NCBI GenBank assembly: GCA_020431945.1
Contig: JAGQHH010000247.1
Span: forward strand, 1 to 13,173
Source: Cyanobacteria bacterium HKST-UBA02
GTDB lineage: Bacteria; Cyanobacteriota; Vampirovibrionia; Obscuribacterales; Obscuribacteraceae
Reading direction: 5' to 3'
DNA length: 13,173 nt
Both the position numbers and the translations under genes were made by a program. The notes under the pieces were generated by a model that was given only the letters and a program-made list of their open reading frames with translations, made no database searches and was not told where the DNA came from. Positions 1 through 6,348 of the stretch are shown in pieces; within the stretch, counting starts at the first letter, position 1; each line of letters begins with the position of its first letter.

Positions 1-162
1 GCCGGCGCCGTTGGGACCGACGAAGGCGAGGGCCTGACCTTCAGGCACGCTGAAGGAAACATTGTCTACCGAGATTACTTCTGATTTGACGCTTTTGAAT
101 CCACGACGCTTTTTCACTTCGTAGACTTTGCGCAAATTTTCTACTTCCACTGCATATCTCAT
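1..162 (-). CDS. ABC transporter ATP-binding protein, N-terminal 54 residues (cut by window edge)
   Basis: The minus strand from 162 reads 54 codons to the window edge, starting MRYAVEVENLRKVYEV and ending VGPNGAG, the first part of a Walker A motif (GPNGAGKS/T) at about residues 49-54. The order (beta-strand with LRKVY, a basic insert KKRRGFKSVKSE, then VDNVSFSVPEGQ leading into Walker A) is that of an ABC ATPase subunit, most like exporters of the ABC-2/NatA/CcmA type, which power export through a separate membrane subunit. The substrate cannot be told. ATG at 162 is supported by AAGG eight nt upstream. The gene has its own promoter and a long leader with a terminator just before the ribosome site, so its expression is probably conditional. 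Permease and remaining domains would lie left of the window. Confidence 0.9.
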   Translation of the reverse strand, partial: MRYAVEVENLRKVYEVKKRRGFKSVKSEVISVDNVSFSVPEGQALAFVGPNGAG

Positions 163-359
163 ATCGATCACCTTAGAGAAACAAAAGAGCCTCCTTTTTC
201 GGGAGGCTCGCATGATCTGCTACGTTCGTTATCGCTTCGTTAAAGGAACAATTCGCTCCTTCCCTCAGCAAAACTGCAAATACATGCGCGCCTCCGACCC
301 GGCTTGCGAGCGCCGAGGACGAAGATGGTTTCCTGCATGTAGTGGCATGTGAACATAGT
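163..359 (-). promoter_or_regulatory. Structured leader RNA upstream of the ABC gene: candidate riboswitch or transcription attenuator
   Basis: Between the predicted transcription start (about 359) and the ABC start codon lie nearly 200 nt. Three helices can be drawn in the minus-strand RNA. The terminator pairs 202-209 with 187-194. An alternative helix pairs 283-295 with 202-214 over 13 positions with one mismatch (12 pairs), taking up the whole 5' arm of the terminator, so the two exclude each other. A third, 335-341 with 281-287 (7 of 7), would disrupt that alternative and free the terminator. Terminator, antiterminator and anti-antiterminator in this order are typical of riboswitches, T-boxes and peptide-leader attenuators. 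I do not recognise a known aptamer core. A separate small RNA ending at the terminator is also possible. The helices are seen in the sequence; the switching model is inference. Confidence 0.55.
179..209 (-). terminator. Intrinsic terminator inside the ABC leader
   Basis: In minus-strand RNA, GAGCCUCC (209-202), a 7-nt loop CGAAAAA and GGAGGCUC (194-187) form a perfect 8-bp GC-rich stem, followed directly by UUUUGUUU (186-179). The plus strand has no T-tract after the hairpin, so it acts leftwards. It sits 7 nt before the AAGG ribosome site of the ABC gene, and no gene ends between it and the terminator at 591-627. It therefore most likely stops transcripts from the leader's own promoter. Confidence 0.8.
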
Positions 360-365
360 TACTTC

Positions 366-393
366 ATTATGAGCGACACACAGATCGAGTCAA
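366..393 (-). promoter_or_regulatory. Sigma70-like promoter for the ABC leader
   Basis: On the minus strand TTGACT (393-388, five of six to TTGACA) is followed after 16 bp by CATAAT (371-366, five of six to TATAAT). The predicted start is near 359. No other good box pair was found between it and the ABC start codon. A short direct repeat GCAGTCG (405-411 and 421-427, 16 bp apart) lies just upstream of the -35 and could hold a regulator site, which is speculative. Confidence 0.6.
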
Positions 394-453
394 CGGATCT
401 TTAAGCAGTCGTATCAATCAGCAGTCGATTCGAGACCAGCAACTTCTATTTCA

Positions 454-479
454 TTTCACGGACCACGTGGCCCGTGAAA
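454..479. repeat. 26-bp imperfect palindrome with CACGTG centre
   Basis: TTTCACGGACCACG (454-467) is mirrored by TGGCCCGTGAAA (468-479); 12 of 13 position pairs match, the exception being 462/471. No T-tract follows on either strand, so it is not an obvious terminator. It lies about 60 bp upstream of the -35 of the ABC leader promoter and could be an operator. Part of the right arm, CCGTGAAAAT, recurs at about 550-559. Elsewhere between 394 and 600 I see no gene or RNA. Confidence 0.45.
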
Positions 480-590
480 ATGCAAAAACGAGTGCTGGAC
501 AGGGTTTGATCATTGTTGATATGTTGATTGACCGGTTTCCGGGTGATGTCCGTGAAAATCAGAACAACACCCTGCCTTTGATTTCGGACC

Positions 591-627
591 GGAAAATATA
601 AGCGCCGGAACTTGCGGTTCCGGCGCT
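591..627 (-). terminator. Intrinsic terminator after the acidic-tail gene
   Basis: Positions 601-611 and 617-627 form a perfect 11-bp inverted repeat with a 5-nt loop. In minus-strand RNA the stem is followed by UAUAUUUUCC (600-591). It begins 27 nt after the stop codon of the 654-983 gene and probably ends the whole leftward cluster. Confidence 0.75.
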
Positions 628-653
628 CTGGTCTATATCTTTCGAGATTGGAA

Positions 654-983
654 TTAGCGGCGGGCGGTGGCCAGCTCTTCTTCTTCCTCTTCCTCGTATT
701 CTTCTTCCTCGTCTTCGTCGTCTTCATCGGTGAGACGATCGAGCTCGGCTTCGAAGATGTCGCTGGGGTCGATCTCTTCGAGGATCTCTTCCATGGGATC
801 TTCGACACCCAGTTGCTGGCAGGCAGGAACCAGGCAGCGGGTGATGATCTCGTCGAGGAGTTCTTCGATTACCTCGGGATCGGCTTTAGCGTCGTGGTTG
901 GTGAGGGTCTCCATATCGTCTTGCAAGCCTTTCAGCACCTGCAGCGCGTAAATCAGATACTTTTCGGTCTTTACTTCGGCCAT
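654..983 (-). CDS. Small hypothetical protein with Glu/Asp-rich C-terminal tail
   Basis: This 109-residue protein begins MAEVKTEKYLIYALQVLKGL. I do not recognise a family. Residues 1-85 look mostly helical and carry two Cys (50, 55). Residues 86-103 are almost only Glu/Asp with one Tyr, followed by LATARR. There is no signal peptide or TM segment, so it should be cytosolic. Such tails often bind basic proteins, metal ions or RNA-binding partners, but no function follows from this. ATG at 983 is chosen because AGGAG lies 10 nt upstream. It is the last gene of the leftward cluster, 95 bp after the LRV protein, with a strong terminator behind it. The tail's GAA/GAG run gives long Ser- and Phe-rich open frames on the other strand, which are not genes. 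Confidence 0.8.
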   Translation of the reverse strand: MAEVKTEKYLIYALQVLKGLQDDMETLTNHDAKADPEVIEELLDEIITRCLVPACQQLGVEDPMEEILEEIDPSDIFEAELDRLTDEDDEDEEEEYEEEEEEELATARR

Positions 984-1078
984 GAGGATAAGTCTCCTGT
1001 GTCACAGTGGCGGCAGAGCATCAATTTATCACGCGGGCATGGGGATCGAAGTGAAGAAGAATTTCCATATCAACAGGA

Positions 1079-1555
1079 TCAGTTTCCAGCCCATTTGAGA
1101 CCGGCAAGGGTGTCCATGGCGCGCTGGCTTACATAAGGATTATCGTCTTCAGCCAGAGTTTCCAGAAGCTCCTGCTCCAGGTTGTGGTTTTCAGCCATGG
1201 CATAGCGAACTTCATCGCTCAGGTCCGTTACCAGAACCCACAGGGCCGCCACGGGGGTGCGGGGATTGTCCGCTACCGCCTGTCTCACTGCGTCGGAGGG
1301 GTTATAGGCAAGGACTTCCAGGGTCCGGGGCGACGTGCTGGGGCTTTCCGCCAGCAGAACCGCTACCGCCTCTTTCACCGAGCTGAATTGACCGGCTATC
1401 TGTCTGGCCGAGTCGGACTGGTTGGCTTCGGTGGTCTTTTTGATCCAGTTATAGGTGAGAGCGTCGTTGGGGCTCAGATGACGGAATGTATCGGATTGGC
1501 TCATGGCTCTCGATCTCGTCAACTGTAGGGAATTTTGCTCTCTCTGGTTATTCAT
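1079..1555 (-). CDS. LRV-repeat (variant leucine-rich, HEAT-like) protein, three units
   Basis: The 158-residue protein has a polar N-terminus (about 1-60) followed by three repeats of about 25 residues (roughly 70-93, 94-119, 120-147). They follow the pattern A-x-N-P-x-T-P-x4-L-x2-L-x2-D-x4-VR-x-A, seen in VADNPRTPVAALWVLV and SDEVRYAMAEN. This is the LRV repeat, an alpha/3-10 helical solenoid used for protein binding. The classic Azotobacter LRV protein has a Cys cluster for a 4Fe-4S centre, but this protein has no Cys at all. No signal peptide or TM is seen, so it is probably a cytosolic adaptor. ATG at 1555 has GAGGAG about 11 nt upstream; an internal ATG at 1504 has a poorer site. A shorter LRV protein heads the same cluster (6025-6300). 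Confidence 0.8.
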   Translation of the reverse strand: MNNQREQNSLQLTRSRAMSQSDTFRHLSPNDALTYNWIKKTTEANQSDSARQIAGQFSSVKEAVAVLLAESPSTSPRTLEVLAYNPSDAVRQAVADNPRTPVAALWVLVTDLSDEVRYAMAENHNLEQELLETLAEDDNPYVSQRAMDTLAGLKWAGN

Positions 1556-1668
1556 TGTCGTTTAATCTCCTCTCGGGGGAACACAACCATCATGGACCCG
1601 GGAGGCGTAAAAGAAATGTCAAAATCCGAAAATTTCTTTGCAGGGGCTCGTCAAGAGCCGGTTCGAGG

Positions 1669-1694
1669 TCAGGACCCGGGCTCAGGATCCGGGC
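1669..1694. repeat. Tandem 13-bp repeat abutting the 940-residue gene's stop codon
   Basis: Two copies of TCAGGAYCCGGGC (1669-1681 and 1682-1694, one mismatch) lie head to tail, and a further TCAG follows, whose TCA is the stop codon read on the minus strand. Each unit therefore repeats a TGA. It looks like a slippage duplication in the 139-bp gap before the LRV gene. A weak hairpin (GGCTC/GAGCC) lies nearby without a T-tract. Confidence 0.5.
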
Positions 1695-4517
1695 TCAGTT
1701 TGGATTGAGAAGCGCCACGATATACCAGACTATAAGAAGGACCATGAGGACCGCCGGGAGGGCATAGTCCGGGAGCGAGGAATCGCCTTTGTTGATCTTC
1801 CATTTGAGGCGAGCTAGAAGAAGGGCCAGGCTCAGGACCATTGCCGCCGGAATCATGATGGTTAGAAGAGAGAACAGGAACCCTGCCTGCTGGTCGCCGC
1901 GCACGAAGACGAAACGCTCGCTTTTACGCTTGTGCTCGTGGCTGGCCTCTCGAGCCAGCTTTTTCAAAGCCTTGTCAGTGATATTGGTGTTGTCGCGCAG
2001 TTCTATATAGAAGCATTTCTCGGGGACCGCGCCGCCGATCAGTTTTTTGTCCCTGTCGAAGGCTCGGACGAAGAAACGGCGGCCGCTAAAAGTGTTGCAG
2101 ATGATCGACCCGGCCCGGGGCTCTTCCTGGCCCTTCCAGAGCTTGCCCGATTCGACCTTCTCCACCAGGTATACGTCATTGGCTCCCGGGGATGAAGTGA
2201 TTTCGGGCAGCTCGGTCTTCTTCTCGAAATAGTTGTAGTACTCGGCTTTCTTGCCGACGCTGGCCCAGTCTCCGGTGGCGACCGGATAGGTCAGGGTCTG
2301 GTTGCGATAACGCTGGGCCAGATCGGCGGCGGTCCACATCTTATCTATAAGGGCTCGTTCTTCTGATTCGTCGGCATAGAGCATGGTCCCGTCTTTCGTT
2401 AAGAGACCGGCGGGCTCTTCGTCGAAAAACACATGATCTGCCCTGAGATGTCCTGGAATCAGACCGAGCAGTCCGGCTGCGCTGTCTATCAGTCTTGCCG
2501 TGGCGTATTCGTTGAGCCCGTCGTTTACCATGAGCGCCTTGCCGTCGGTGGTCACCTCAAGCTTGATACGGTCGTCCGCGCTGCGGTAGTTGTGCGCCAC
2601 ATTACCCATGGCGATGGAGAGCAGGGCACCGCTTTTAGTATTATCCGGGACGAGAATCGCGAAGCCCGACCCGAGAAGAACTAGAAACCCTACGGCCAAT
2701 GCGAGCCAGGGCGGACCGGATTCTTTGTCGCCGGGTTTGATCTGATCTTGCGAGCCTTTGATCCAGATTTCCTGTTCCGGGGCTTCGGCCTCACCGGTAA
2801 TTTTCGGTTTGCGTTTTAGAATCGCTCCTTCGTTCTTCATCTCCAGTCTGATACGCTCGAGCTCGGCGGTATTGAATCGATTGAGCACGGTGGACTTCTC
2901 GCGGGCGAGCTTCATCGACTTTTCTTTGGCGGTGACAAGAAGGGGCTCGCTGTCTTCGAAGTTCTGACTGCCGATCTCCACGGCTTTGCGAAAGTGACGT
3001 TCGGCTTCCGGCATATGACCGAAGTGCTCGAAGGCGTCGCCCAGGGCAAGAAGAGCGGACATATAGCGTCGATGGGGAACTCTGGCCGTCACTCTTTTCT
3101 CGACGCTTTCTTCGTAGAGGGCGACGGCGAGCTCCGGCCGGCTCTGGGCCATATATATGTCACCGAGGTTCTCGATGATCCTGGTTTCTTCCTCCGGACG
3201 CGGCTCGCCAAGGCGACTGAGCAAGTCGAGGGCGCGAATATAGTCGTTCTCGGCGTCTTCCAGATTACCCCGGTCGAAGAGGTCGTTGGCATTGTTGAAA
3301 TAACCGTCGAAGGCGGACTCGGTGGCGACGGCGCCGTCGCTGTGCTCCTGGTCTTGTTTGAGACCGAGACTGGTGACTCTTTTGAAGGCACCGGAGCCGT
3401 CCGGAGGCGAGAAGTCTATAGGTTCAGTCCCGGGTTCGGACGCTGGCTCTGTTTCTGATTCAGGTTCAGGTTCAGGTTCGGGTTCGGGTTCGAGTTCGAG
3501 TTCGAGTTCAGTTTCAGATTTAGATTCGAGTTCGGGCTCGGGACCCGACTCAATCTTGTCTTGTTCCGGGTATTCTTCCAGCGGTTCTTCTTTTTCTGTT
3601 TCTGGCTCTTCGGCTGCTGGTTCCGGTGGCGCGGTGCTCATCATCGCTCGCAGGGAGCTTGTTTGTTTGCGGTCATTCTTCTCGACCGGTTCGCTTTCGC
3701 TCGAGGATTCCTTCCAGCGAGAGCTCTGCTCTTTGCTCCTCTCCGCTACGTCTTTCCAGGAAGCTTTCTCCTTGGGATTCTTATCCTTCTTGGCGCCCAG
3801 GAATTTGTTGCCGATCTTGGCATTGGCACTGGTACTAGTATTGTCAGTGGTGCTCAGCCAGTTTTCCAGGCTGTCTATTCCGATGTTCAGCTCACCGGTC
3901 TCCTCTTCGGCGAGCCGGCGGCTGAAACGGTCGAGGAAATCGCCCTCGACTGTGTCCTCATCGCCGGGAGGTTTGAATGCCCATTCGAAATGGCTGTCCC
4001 GAACGAAGCAATCGAACTGATCGTCAGCCAGGGTGCTCGCTTTTCGAATCTGCTCCCAGGCTTCCTGCCAGCTTATGCTGCCATGGGGTCCCCGGGCCCA
4101 TCCGGCGTCCATGAATCCGGCCAGGTGCGCGCCGGACCCGCCGAAGGGACGGGGTGATGGCAGGTCATTAGTGATCAAAATGAGTTTGAGCGGAATTTCG
4201 CCGATTCCATCCAGCTGGGAATGAACCTCGGCAAGACGTGGGATCAGACCCTGGGGGGCGCAGATGTCATCGAGACTCAGGGTGTCTGGATACTCATCGA
4301 TGCGCAGATAATATGCTGCAATTCCGTCGGGGCCGCTCAAGACCAGGGTCGAGGTGAACTCGTCCAGGCTCGTGACGGCGAGTTTTTCGTAGCTGCCGGA
4401 TTCGAGACCCTGGTCGATGATTGCCGCCATGGCCCGGTATCTGCCGAGCTGGCTGGGGCTCTGAGCGGGTCTGTCAGAACCCGTTCTGGGCTTTCGAGAT
4501 CCCCTTCTCTTGGTCAT
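1695..4517 (-). CDS. Large membrane protein with EP-rich linker, TPR region and three TM segments
   Basis: I recognise no named family for this 940-residue protein. Residues 1-220 form an unassigned, soluble-looking domain (hydrophobic stretch PLKLILITNDLP at 109-120). Residues 225-400 are low-complexity and charged, with an acidic Glu-Pro/Glu-Leu run at 325-360. Residues 403-520 look like TPRs (DLFDRGNLEDAENDYIRAL, LGDIYMAQSRPELAVALYEE, LGDAFEHFGHMPEAERHFRKA). A TM helix follows at about 603-624, then a domain of about 250 residues with two Cys (807, 835). Two more TM helices lie at about 878-902 and 917-937. There is no N-terminal signal, so the TPR half is probably cytosolic and the 625-877 domain outside. 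The start at 4517 has only a weak ribosome site (AGAG). It lies 38 bp after the cytochrome c gene, hinting at a shared envelope role. A scaffold is possible; an enzyme cannot be argued. Confidence 0.75.
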   Translation of the reverse strand: MTKRRGSRKPRTGSDRPAQSPSQLGRYRAMAAIIDQGLESGSYEKLAVTSLDEFTSTLVLSGPDGIAAYYLRIDEYPDTLSLDDICAPQGLIPRLAEVHSQLDGIGEIPLKLILITNDLPSPRPFGGSGAHLAGFMDAGWARGPHGSISWQEAWEQIRKASTLADDQFDCFVRDSHFEWAFKPPGDEDTVEGDFLDRFSRRLAEEETGELNIGIDSLENWLSTTDNTSTSANAKIGNKFLGAKKDKNPKEKASWKDVAERSKEQSSRWKESSSESEPVEKNDRKQTSSLRAMMSTAPPEPAAEEPETEKEEPLEEYPEQDKIESGPEPELESKSETELELELEPEPEPEPEPESETEPASEPGTEPIDFSPPDGSGAFKRVTSLGLKQDQEHSDGAVATESAFDGYFNNANDLFDRGNLEDAENDYIRALDLLSRLGEPRPEEETRIIENLGDIYMAQSRPELAVALYEESVEKRVTARVPHRRYMSALLALGDAFEHFGHMPEAERHFRKAVEIGSQNFEDSEPLLVTAKEKSMKLAREKSTVLNRFNTAELERIRLEMKNEGAILKRKPKITGEAEAPEQEIWIKGSQDQIKPGDKESGPPWLALAVGFLVLLGSGFAILVPDNTKSGALLSIAMGNVAHNYRSADDRIKLEVTTDGKALMVNDGLNEYATARLIDSAAGLLGLIPGHLRADHVFFDEEPAGLLTKDGTMLYADESEERALIDKMWTAADLAQRYRNQTLTYPVATGDWASVGKKAEYYNYFEKKTELPEITSSPGANDVYLVEKVESGKLWKGQEEPRAGSIICNTFSGRRFFVRAFDRDKKLIGGAVPEKCFYIELRDNTNITDKALKKLAREASHEHKRKSERFVFVRGDQQAGFLFSLLTIMIPAAMVLSLALLLARLKWKINKGDSSLPDYALPAVLMVLLIVWYIVALLNPN
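3457..3540. repeat. Degenerate hexanucleotide repeat coding the EP/EL run
   Basis: Fourteen consecutive 6-bp units of the form GGTTCR/AGTTCG/GATTCR (with a few variants) lie in register within the 940-residue gene. On the coding strand they give alternating Glu-Pro and Glu-Leu/Ser codons. Units are a multiple of three, so gain or loss would change linker length without a frameshift. Confidence 0.8.
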
Positions 4518-4555
4518 GAGACTCTGCGCTGAAACGGTCTCTTATTTATACCCGG

Positions 4556-5449
4556 TCAATTGCTTTTATCGGCGGGGGGCAGGGTCATGAGGAATGCCTG
4601 GAGATCGCCTACCTGGCCCTCATCCAGACCTTTGACCTGGTCTTTCATCACCCGGGCACGGACGGCGCCGAACAGGATCTTCTCCAGGCGCTTCTTGCTC
4701 CGCCGTGCTCCGATACCGGACAGGTCGGGACCGAATCTCGACTTTGTCCCGTCTATCGAATGGCAGGCTGCGCAGTGCATGTTGAAGAAGAGCGAACGCC
4801 CGCGCTCGGAAGCCTCGCTTACCGCGGCAGGCTTGAAGGTGTCATTGTCGGTTTTACCGTCGTCTTTGCCGCTGCCGGGGTGGGCGGTCACTAGAAAGCC
4901 GCCGCCGGGCTCGGGTATGGTGAGCAGGTAGTCGGCTATCAGCCTGGCCTGCTTCTTGCTTACCCCGGTATGGGGCATGATATTGGGTCTGCCTCCGAAA
5001 ACTTCGGCGAATTCTTTAGTTTGCTTCTCCGGATCGAGGAGTCGGTCCATCAACCATTCTTTCCCCCGGTGTCCGCCGATGCCGTCCAGGGGCGGTCCCA
5101 ACTCGCCGCCGTCCCCGGCTACCGCGTGACATTGTTTGCAGGCGAGCTTCCTGAAGAGCACCTTCCCTGCTTCGCTGCGCCGGTCTGTCTTGCGCGGCTC
5201 ATACCCGCTCGGGGGAAATGAATAGTGCTGCATGGTCCCCGGGCACTGGTTGAGGTCCTCGGGAGAGGGACCTTCGGTGTCAGTCTTGTGGACTTTGCCT
5301 TTCAGGGGAAGGATCTGTCTTGCGGGAGGGTCTTCGGTCTTCTCCTTTGAATCGCTGGAGAAAACCGGCAAAGCCGGTGCCGTGGCGAGCAGGGCCAGAG
5401 CTGCCAGTGTCAGAAATATTGCTTGTTCGGTCTTTTTCACCTGGACCAT
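4556..5449 (-). CDS. Exported diheme cytochrome c
   Basis: The 297-residue protein has a signal peptide (basic MVQVKK, hydrophobic core about 10-29, cleavage probably near residue 30; no lipobox Cys), then two class I cytochrome c domains. Heme 1 is bound by CKQCH (104-108), with Met158 in NIMPHTG the likely sixth ligand. Heme 2 is bound by CAACH (226-230), with Met268 (RVMKDQ) the likely sixth ligand. GPPLDGIGG and GPDLSGIGA after each motif are typical of these domains. It should carry electrons in the periplasm or at the outer face of the membrane, but its partner is not in the window. It lies 62 bp after the stress-protein gene and 38 bp before the 940-residue membrane protein, suggesting co-transcription. 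No good Shine-Dalgarno precedes 5449. A Gly/Asp/Lys-rich linker (about 181-208) separates the domains. Confidence 0.9.
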   Translation of the reverse strand: MVQVKKTEQAIFLTLAALALLATAPALPVFSSDSKEKTEDPPARQILPLKGKVHKTDTEGPSPEDLNQCPGTMQHYSFPPSGYEPRKTDRRSEAGKVLFRKLACKQCHAVAGDGGELGPPLDGIGGHRGKEWLMDRLLDPEKQTKEFAEVFGGRPNIMPHTGVSKKQARLIADYLLTIPEPGGGFLVTAHPGSGKDDGKTDNDTFKPAAVSEASERGRSLFFNMHCAACHSIDGTKSRFGPDLSGIGARRSKKRLEKILFGAVRARVMKDQVKGLDEGQVGDLQAFLMTLPPADKSN

Positions 5450-5482
5450 TCTGAAATGCTAGCTCAATAACGATCTCGTCAA

Positions 5483-5500
5483 ATCAGTCTCCGGACTGAT
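5483..5500 (-). terminator. Hairpin after the stress-protein gene, weak terminator or processing site
   Basis: ATCAGTC (5483-5489) and GACTGAT (5494-5500) form a perfect 7-bp stem with a 4-nt loop, 11 nt after the stop of the 5512-5961 gene. Only three U follow in minus-strand RNA (UUUGACG), so it is a poor terminator. It may reduce read-through into the cytochrome gene or stabilise the upstream message. Confidence 0.3.
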
Positions 5501-5511
5501 CGGTGTCAGGG

Positions 5512-5961
5512 CTACCCATGGTGCTTGACGATTTCCACCGCGCATGGTGCCTGATGAAGGATCCTTTCGGCAACGCTGCCGACGAGAAATTTCTCGAGCC
5601 CCTTGCGACCGTGGGAGCCGACAATTATCAGTCCGATGCCCAGCTGTTCCGCCATGGAGATGATGGTATCCACTGCCAGACCGCGAACGACCTTTTTGTC
5701 GATCTTCAATTCAGGATGTTTTGCCGCGAGAATCTCCCGGGCTTCGTCCACCAGAGTCTCGCAATCCGCTTCGCGATGGGCGGCTCTTTCGGCCAGGGCT
5801 TCGGCCTCGAGATCCGCGTCGCCATAGCCGAGCTCATGGGGCATGGGCTCCAGCACGCTGAGGACGAGGAAGGAATCGTCTGCATGCCAGGCTCGGTCGG
5901 CTGCGAACTCGACAGCCTTTTTCGAGCAAGGTGAGCCGTCCAGGGCGATCAAAACTTTCAT
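5512..5961 (-). CDS. Universal stress protein, UspA family, ATP-binding type
   Basis: The 149-residue protein has the length of a single-domain Usp. It begins MKVLIALDGS with the conserved Asp8 after the first strand. It ends in the nucleotide-binding signature G-x2-G-x9-G-S (Gly115, Gly118, Gly128, Ser129; seen in VGSHGRKGLEKFLVGS), followed by the usual VAERILHQAPCAVEIV tail. Members with this motif bind ATP, usually as dimers, and act in the cytosol in stress survival. Residues 48-70 are a long charged helix. ATG at 5961 has GGAGA about 7 nt upstream. It lies 63 bp after the small LRV gene, behind the promoter candidate at 6349-6377, and before the cytochrome c gene. A link between stress signalling and electron transfer is inference. 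Confidence 0.92.
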   Translation of the reverse strand: MKVLIALDGSPCSKKAVEFAADRAWHADDSFLVLSVLEPMPHELGYGDADLEAEALAERAAHREADCETLVDEAREILAAKHPELKIDKKVVRGLAVDTIISMAEQLGIGLIIVGSHGRKGLEKFLVGSVAERILHQAPCAVEIVKHHG

Positions 5962-6024
5962 GGTTGCATCTCCGGCGGAAAGTCCCGGAGAGGTTATATC
6001 AGATTATGCGGTGATATTCCGCCC

Positions 6025-6300
6025 TCAGATTCCACTCATTGTGGTCTTGATATACCGTCGCCTGGCCACCGAGGCTACTTGTCTGTCCGGGTCGTGCAGC
6101 ATGGAGACGATAATCTCCTCGGAGGTGGATTTGTTCCAGGCCAGCTCCCGGCGAACCTCGGGATCGGGATCACGCACTATCTGACGAGCTTCTGCCAGGG
6201 ACAGGTCTTTCTTCTGTGCCAGCTTGACACGGTTGGGACGAGCCAGATACATGACCCATCGGAGCGGGGAGGTAATTGTTTGCAATAGAGGTTTAGTCAT
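6025..6300 (-). CDS. Small LRV-repeat protein, two units
   Basis: This protein of 91 residues starts MTKPLLQTITSPLRWVMYLA, a partly hydrophobic N-terminus that could sit at the membrane. Two LRV-type units follow (about 32-54 and 55-80), seen in IVRDPDPEVRRELAWN and MLHDPDRQVASVARRR. It has no Cys, so no Fe-S cluster of the Azotobacter LRV type. A GTG one codon upstream (6303) would also be in frame, but ATG at 6300 fits better with AGGA 7 nt before it. Its function is unknown; LRV solenoids usually bind proteins. It is the first gene of the leftward cluster, about 42 nt after a predicted transcription start, and is a probable paralogue of the 1079-1555 protein. Confidence 0.75.
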   Translation of the reverse strand: MTKPLLQTITSPLRWVMYLARPNRVKLAQKKDLSLAEARQIVRDPDPEVRRELAWNKSTSEEIIVSMLHDPDRQVASVARRRYIKTTMSGI

Positions 6301-6348
6301 CACCAGGTCCTCGCGAGGTGACGGAGCCGATATGTTGCCATTGAGCGG

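Noticed and set aside
163..359. Cobalamin or TPP riboswitch in the ABC leader
   Set aside because: Short words such as GCCACT, GGGAAGG and CTGAG occur, but in the wrong order and without the surrounding helices of either class.
446..600. Minus-strand peptide with GVVLIFTDITRKP, like the end of a PAS/PAC domain
   Set aside because: Only about 15 residues fit, no PAS core precedes them (that part is the antisense of the acidic-tail gene), and the terminator at 591-627 interrupts the region. A decayed PAS remnant cannot be excluded but is not supported.
163..653. tRNA or other classical RNA gene
   Set aside because: No GGTTCRA T-arm or cloverleaf is visible on either strand.
667..951. Plus-strand Ser-rich and Phe-rich open frames
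   Set aside because: They are the antisense of the GAA/GAG-rich tail of the 654-983 gene, which has a good ribosome site and a terminator on the minus strand.
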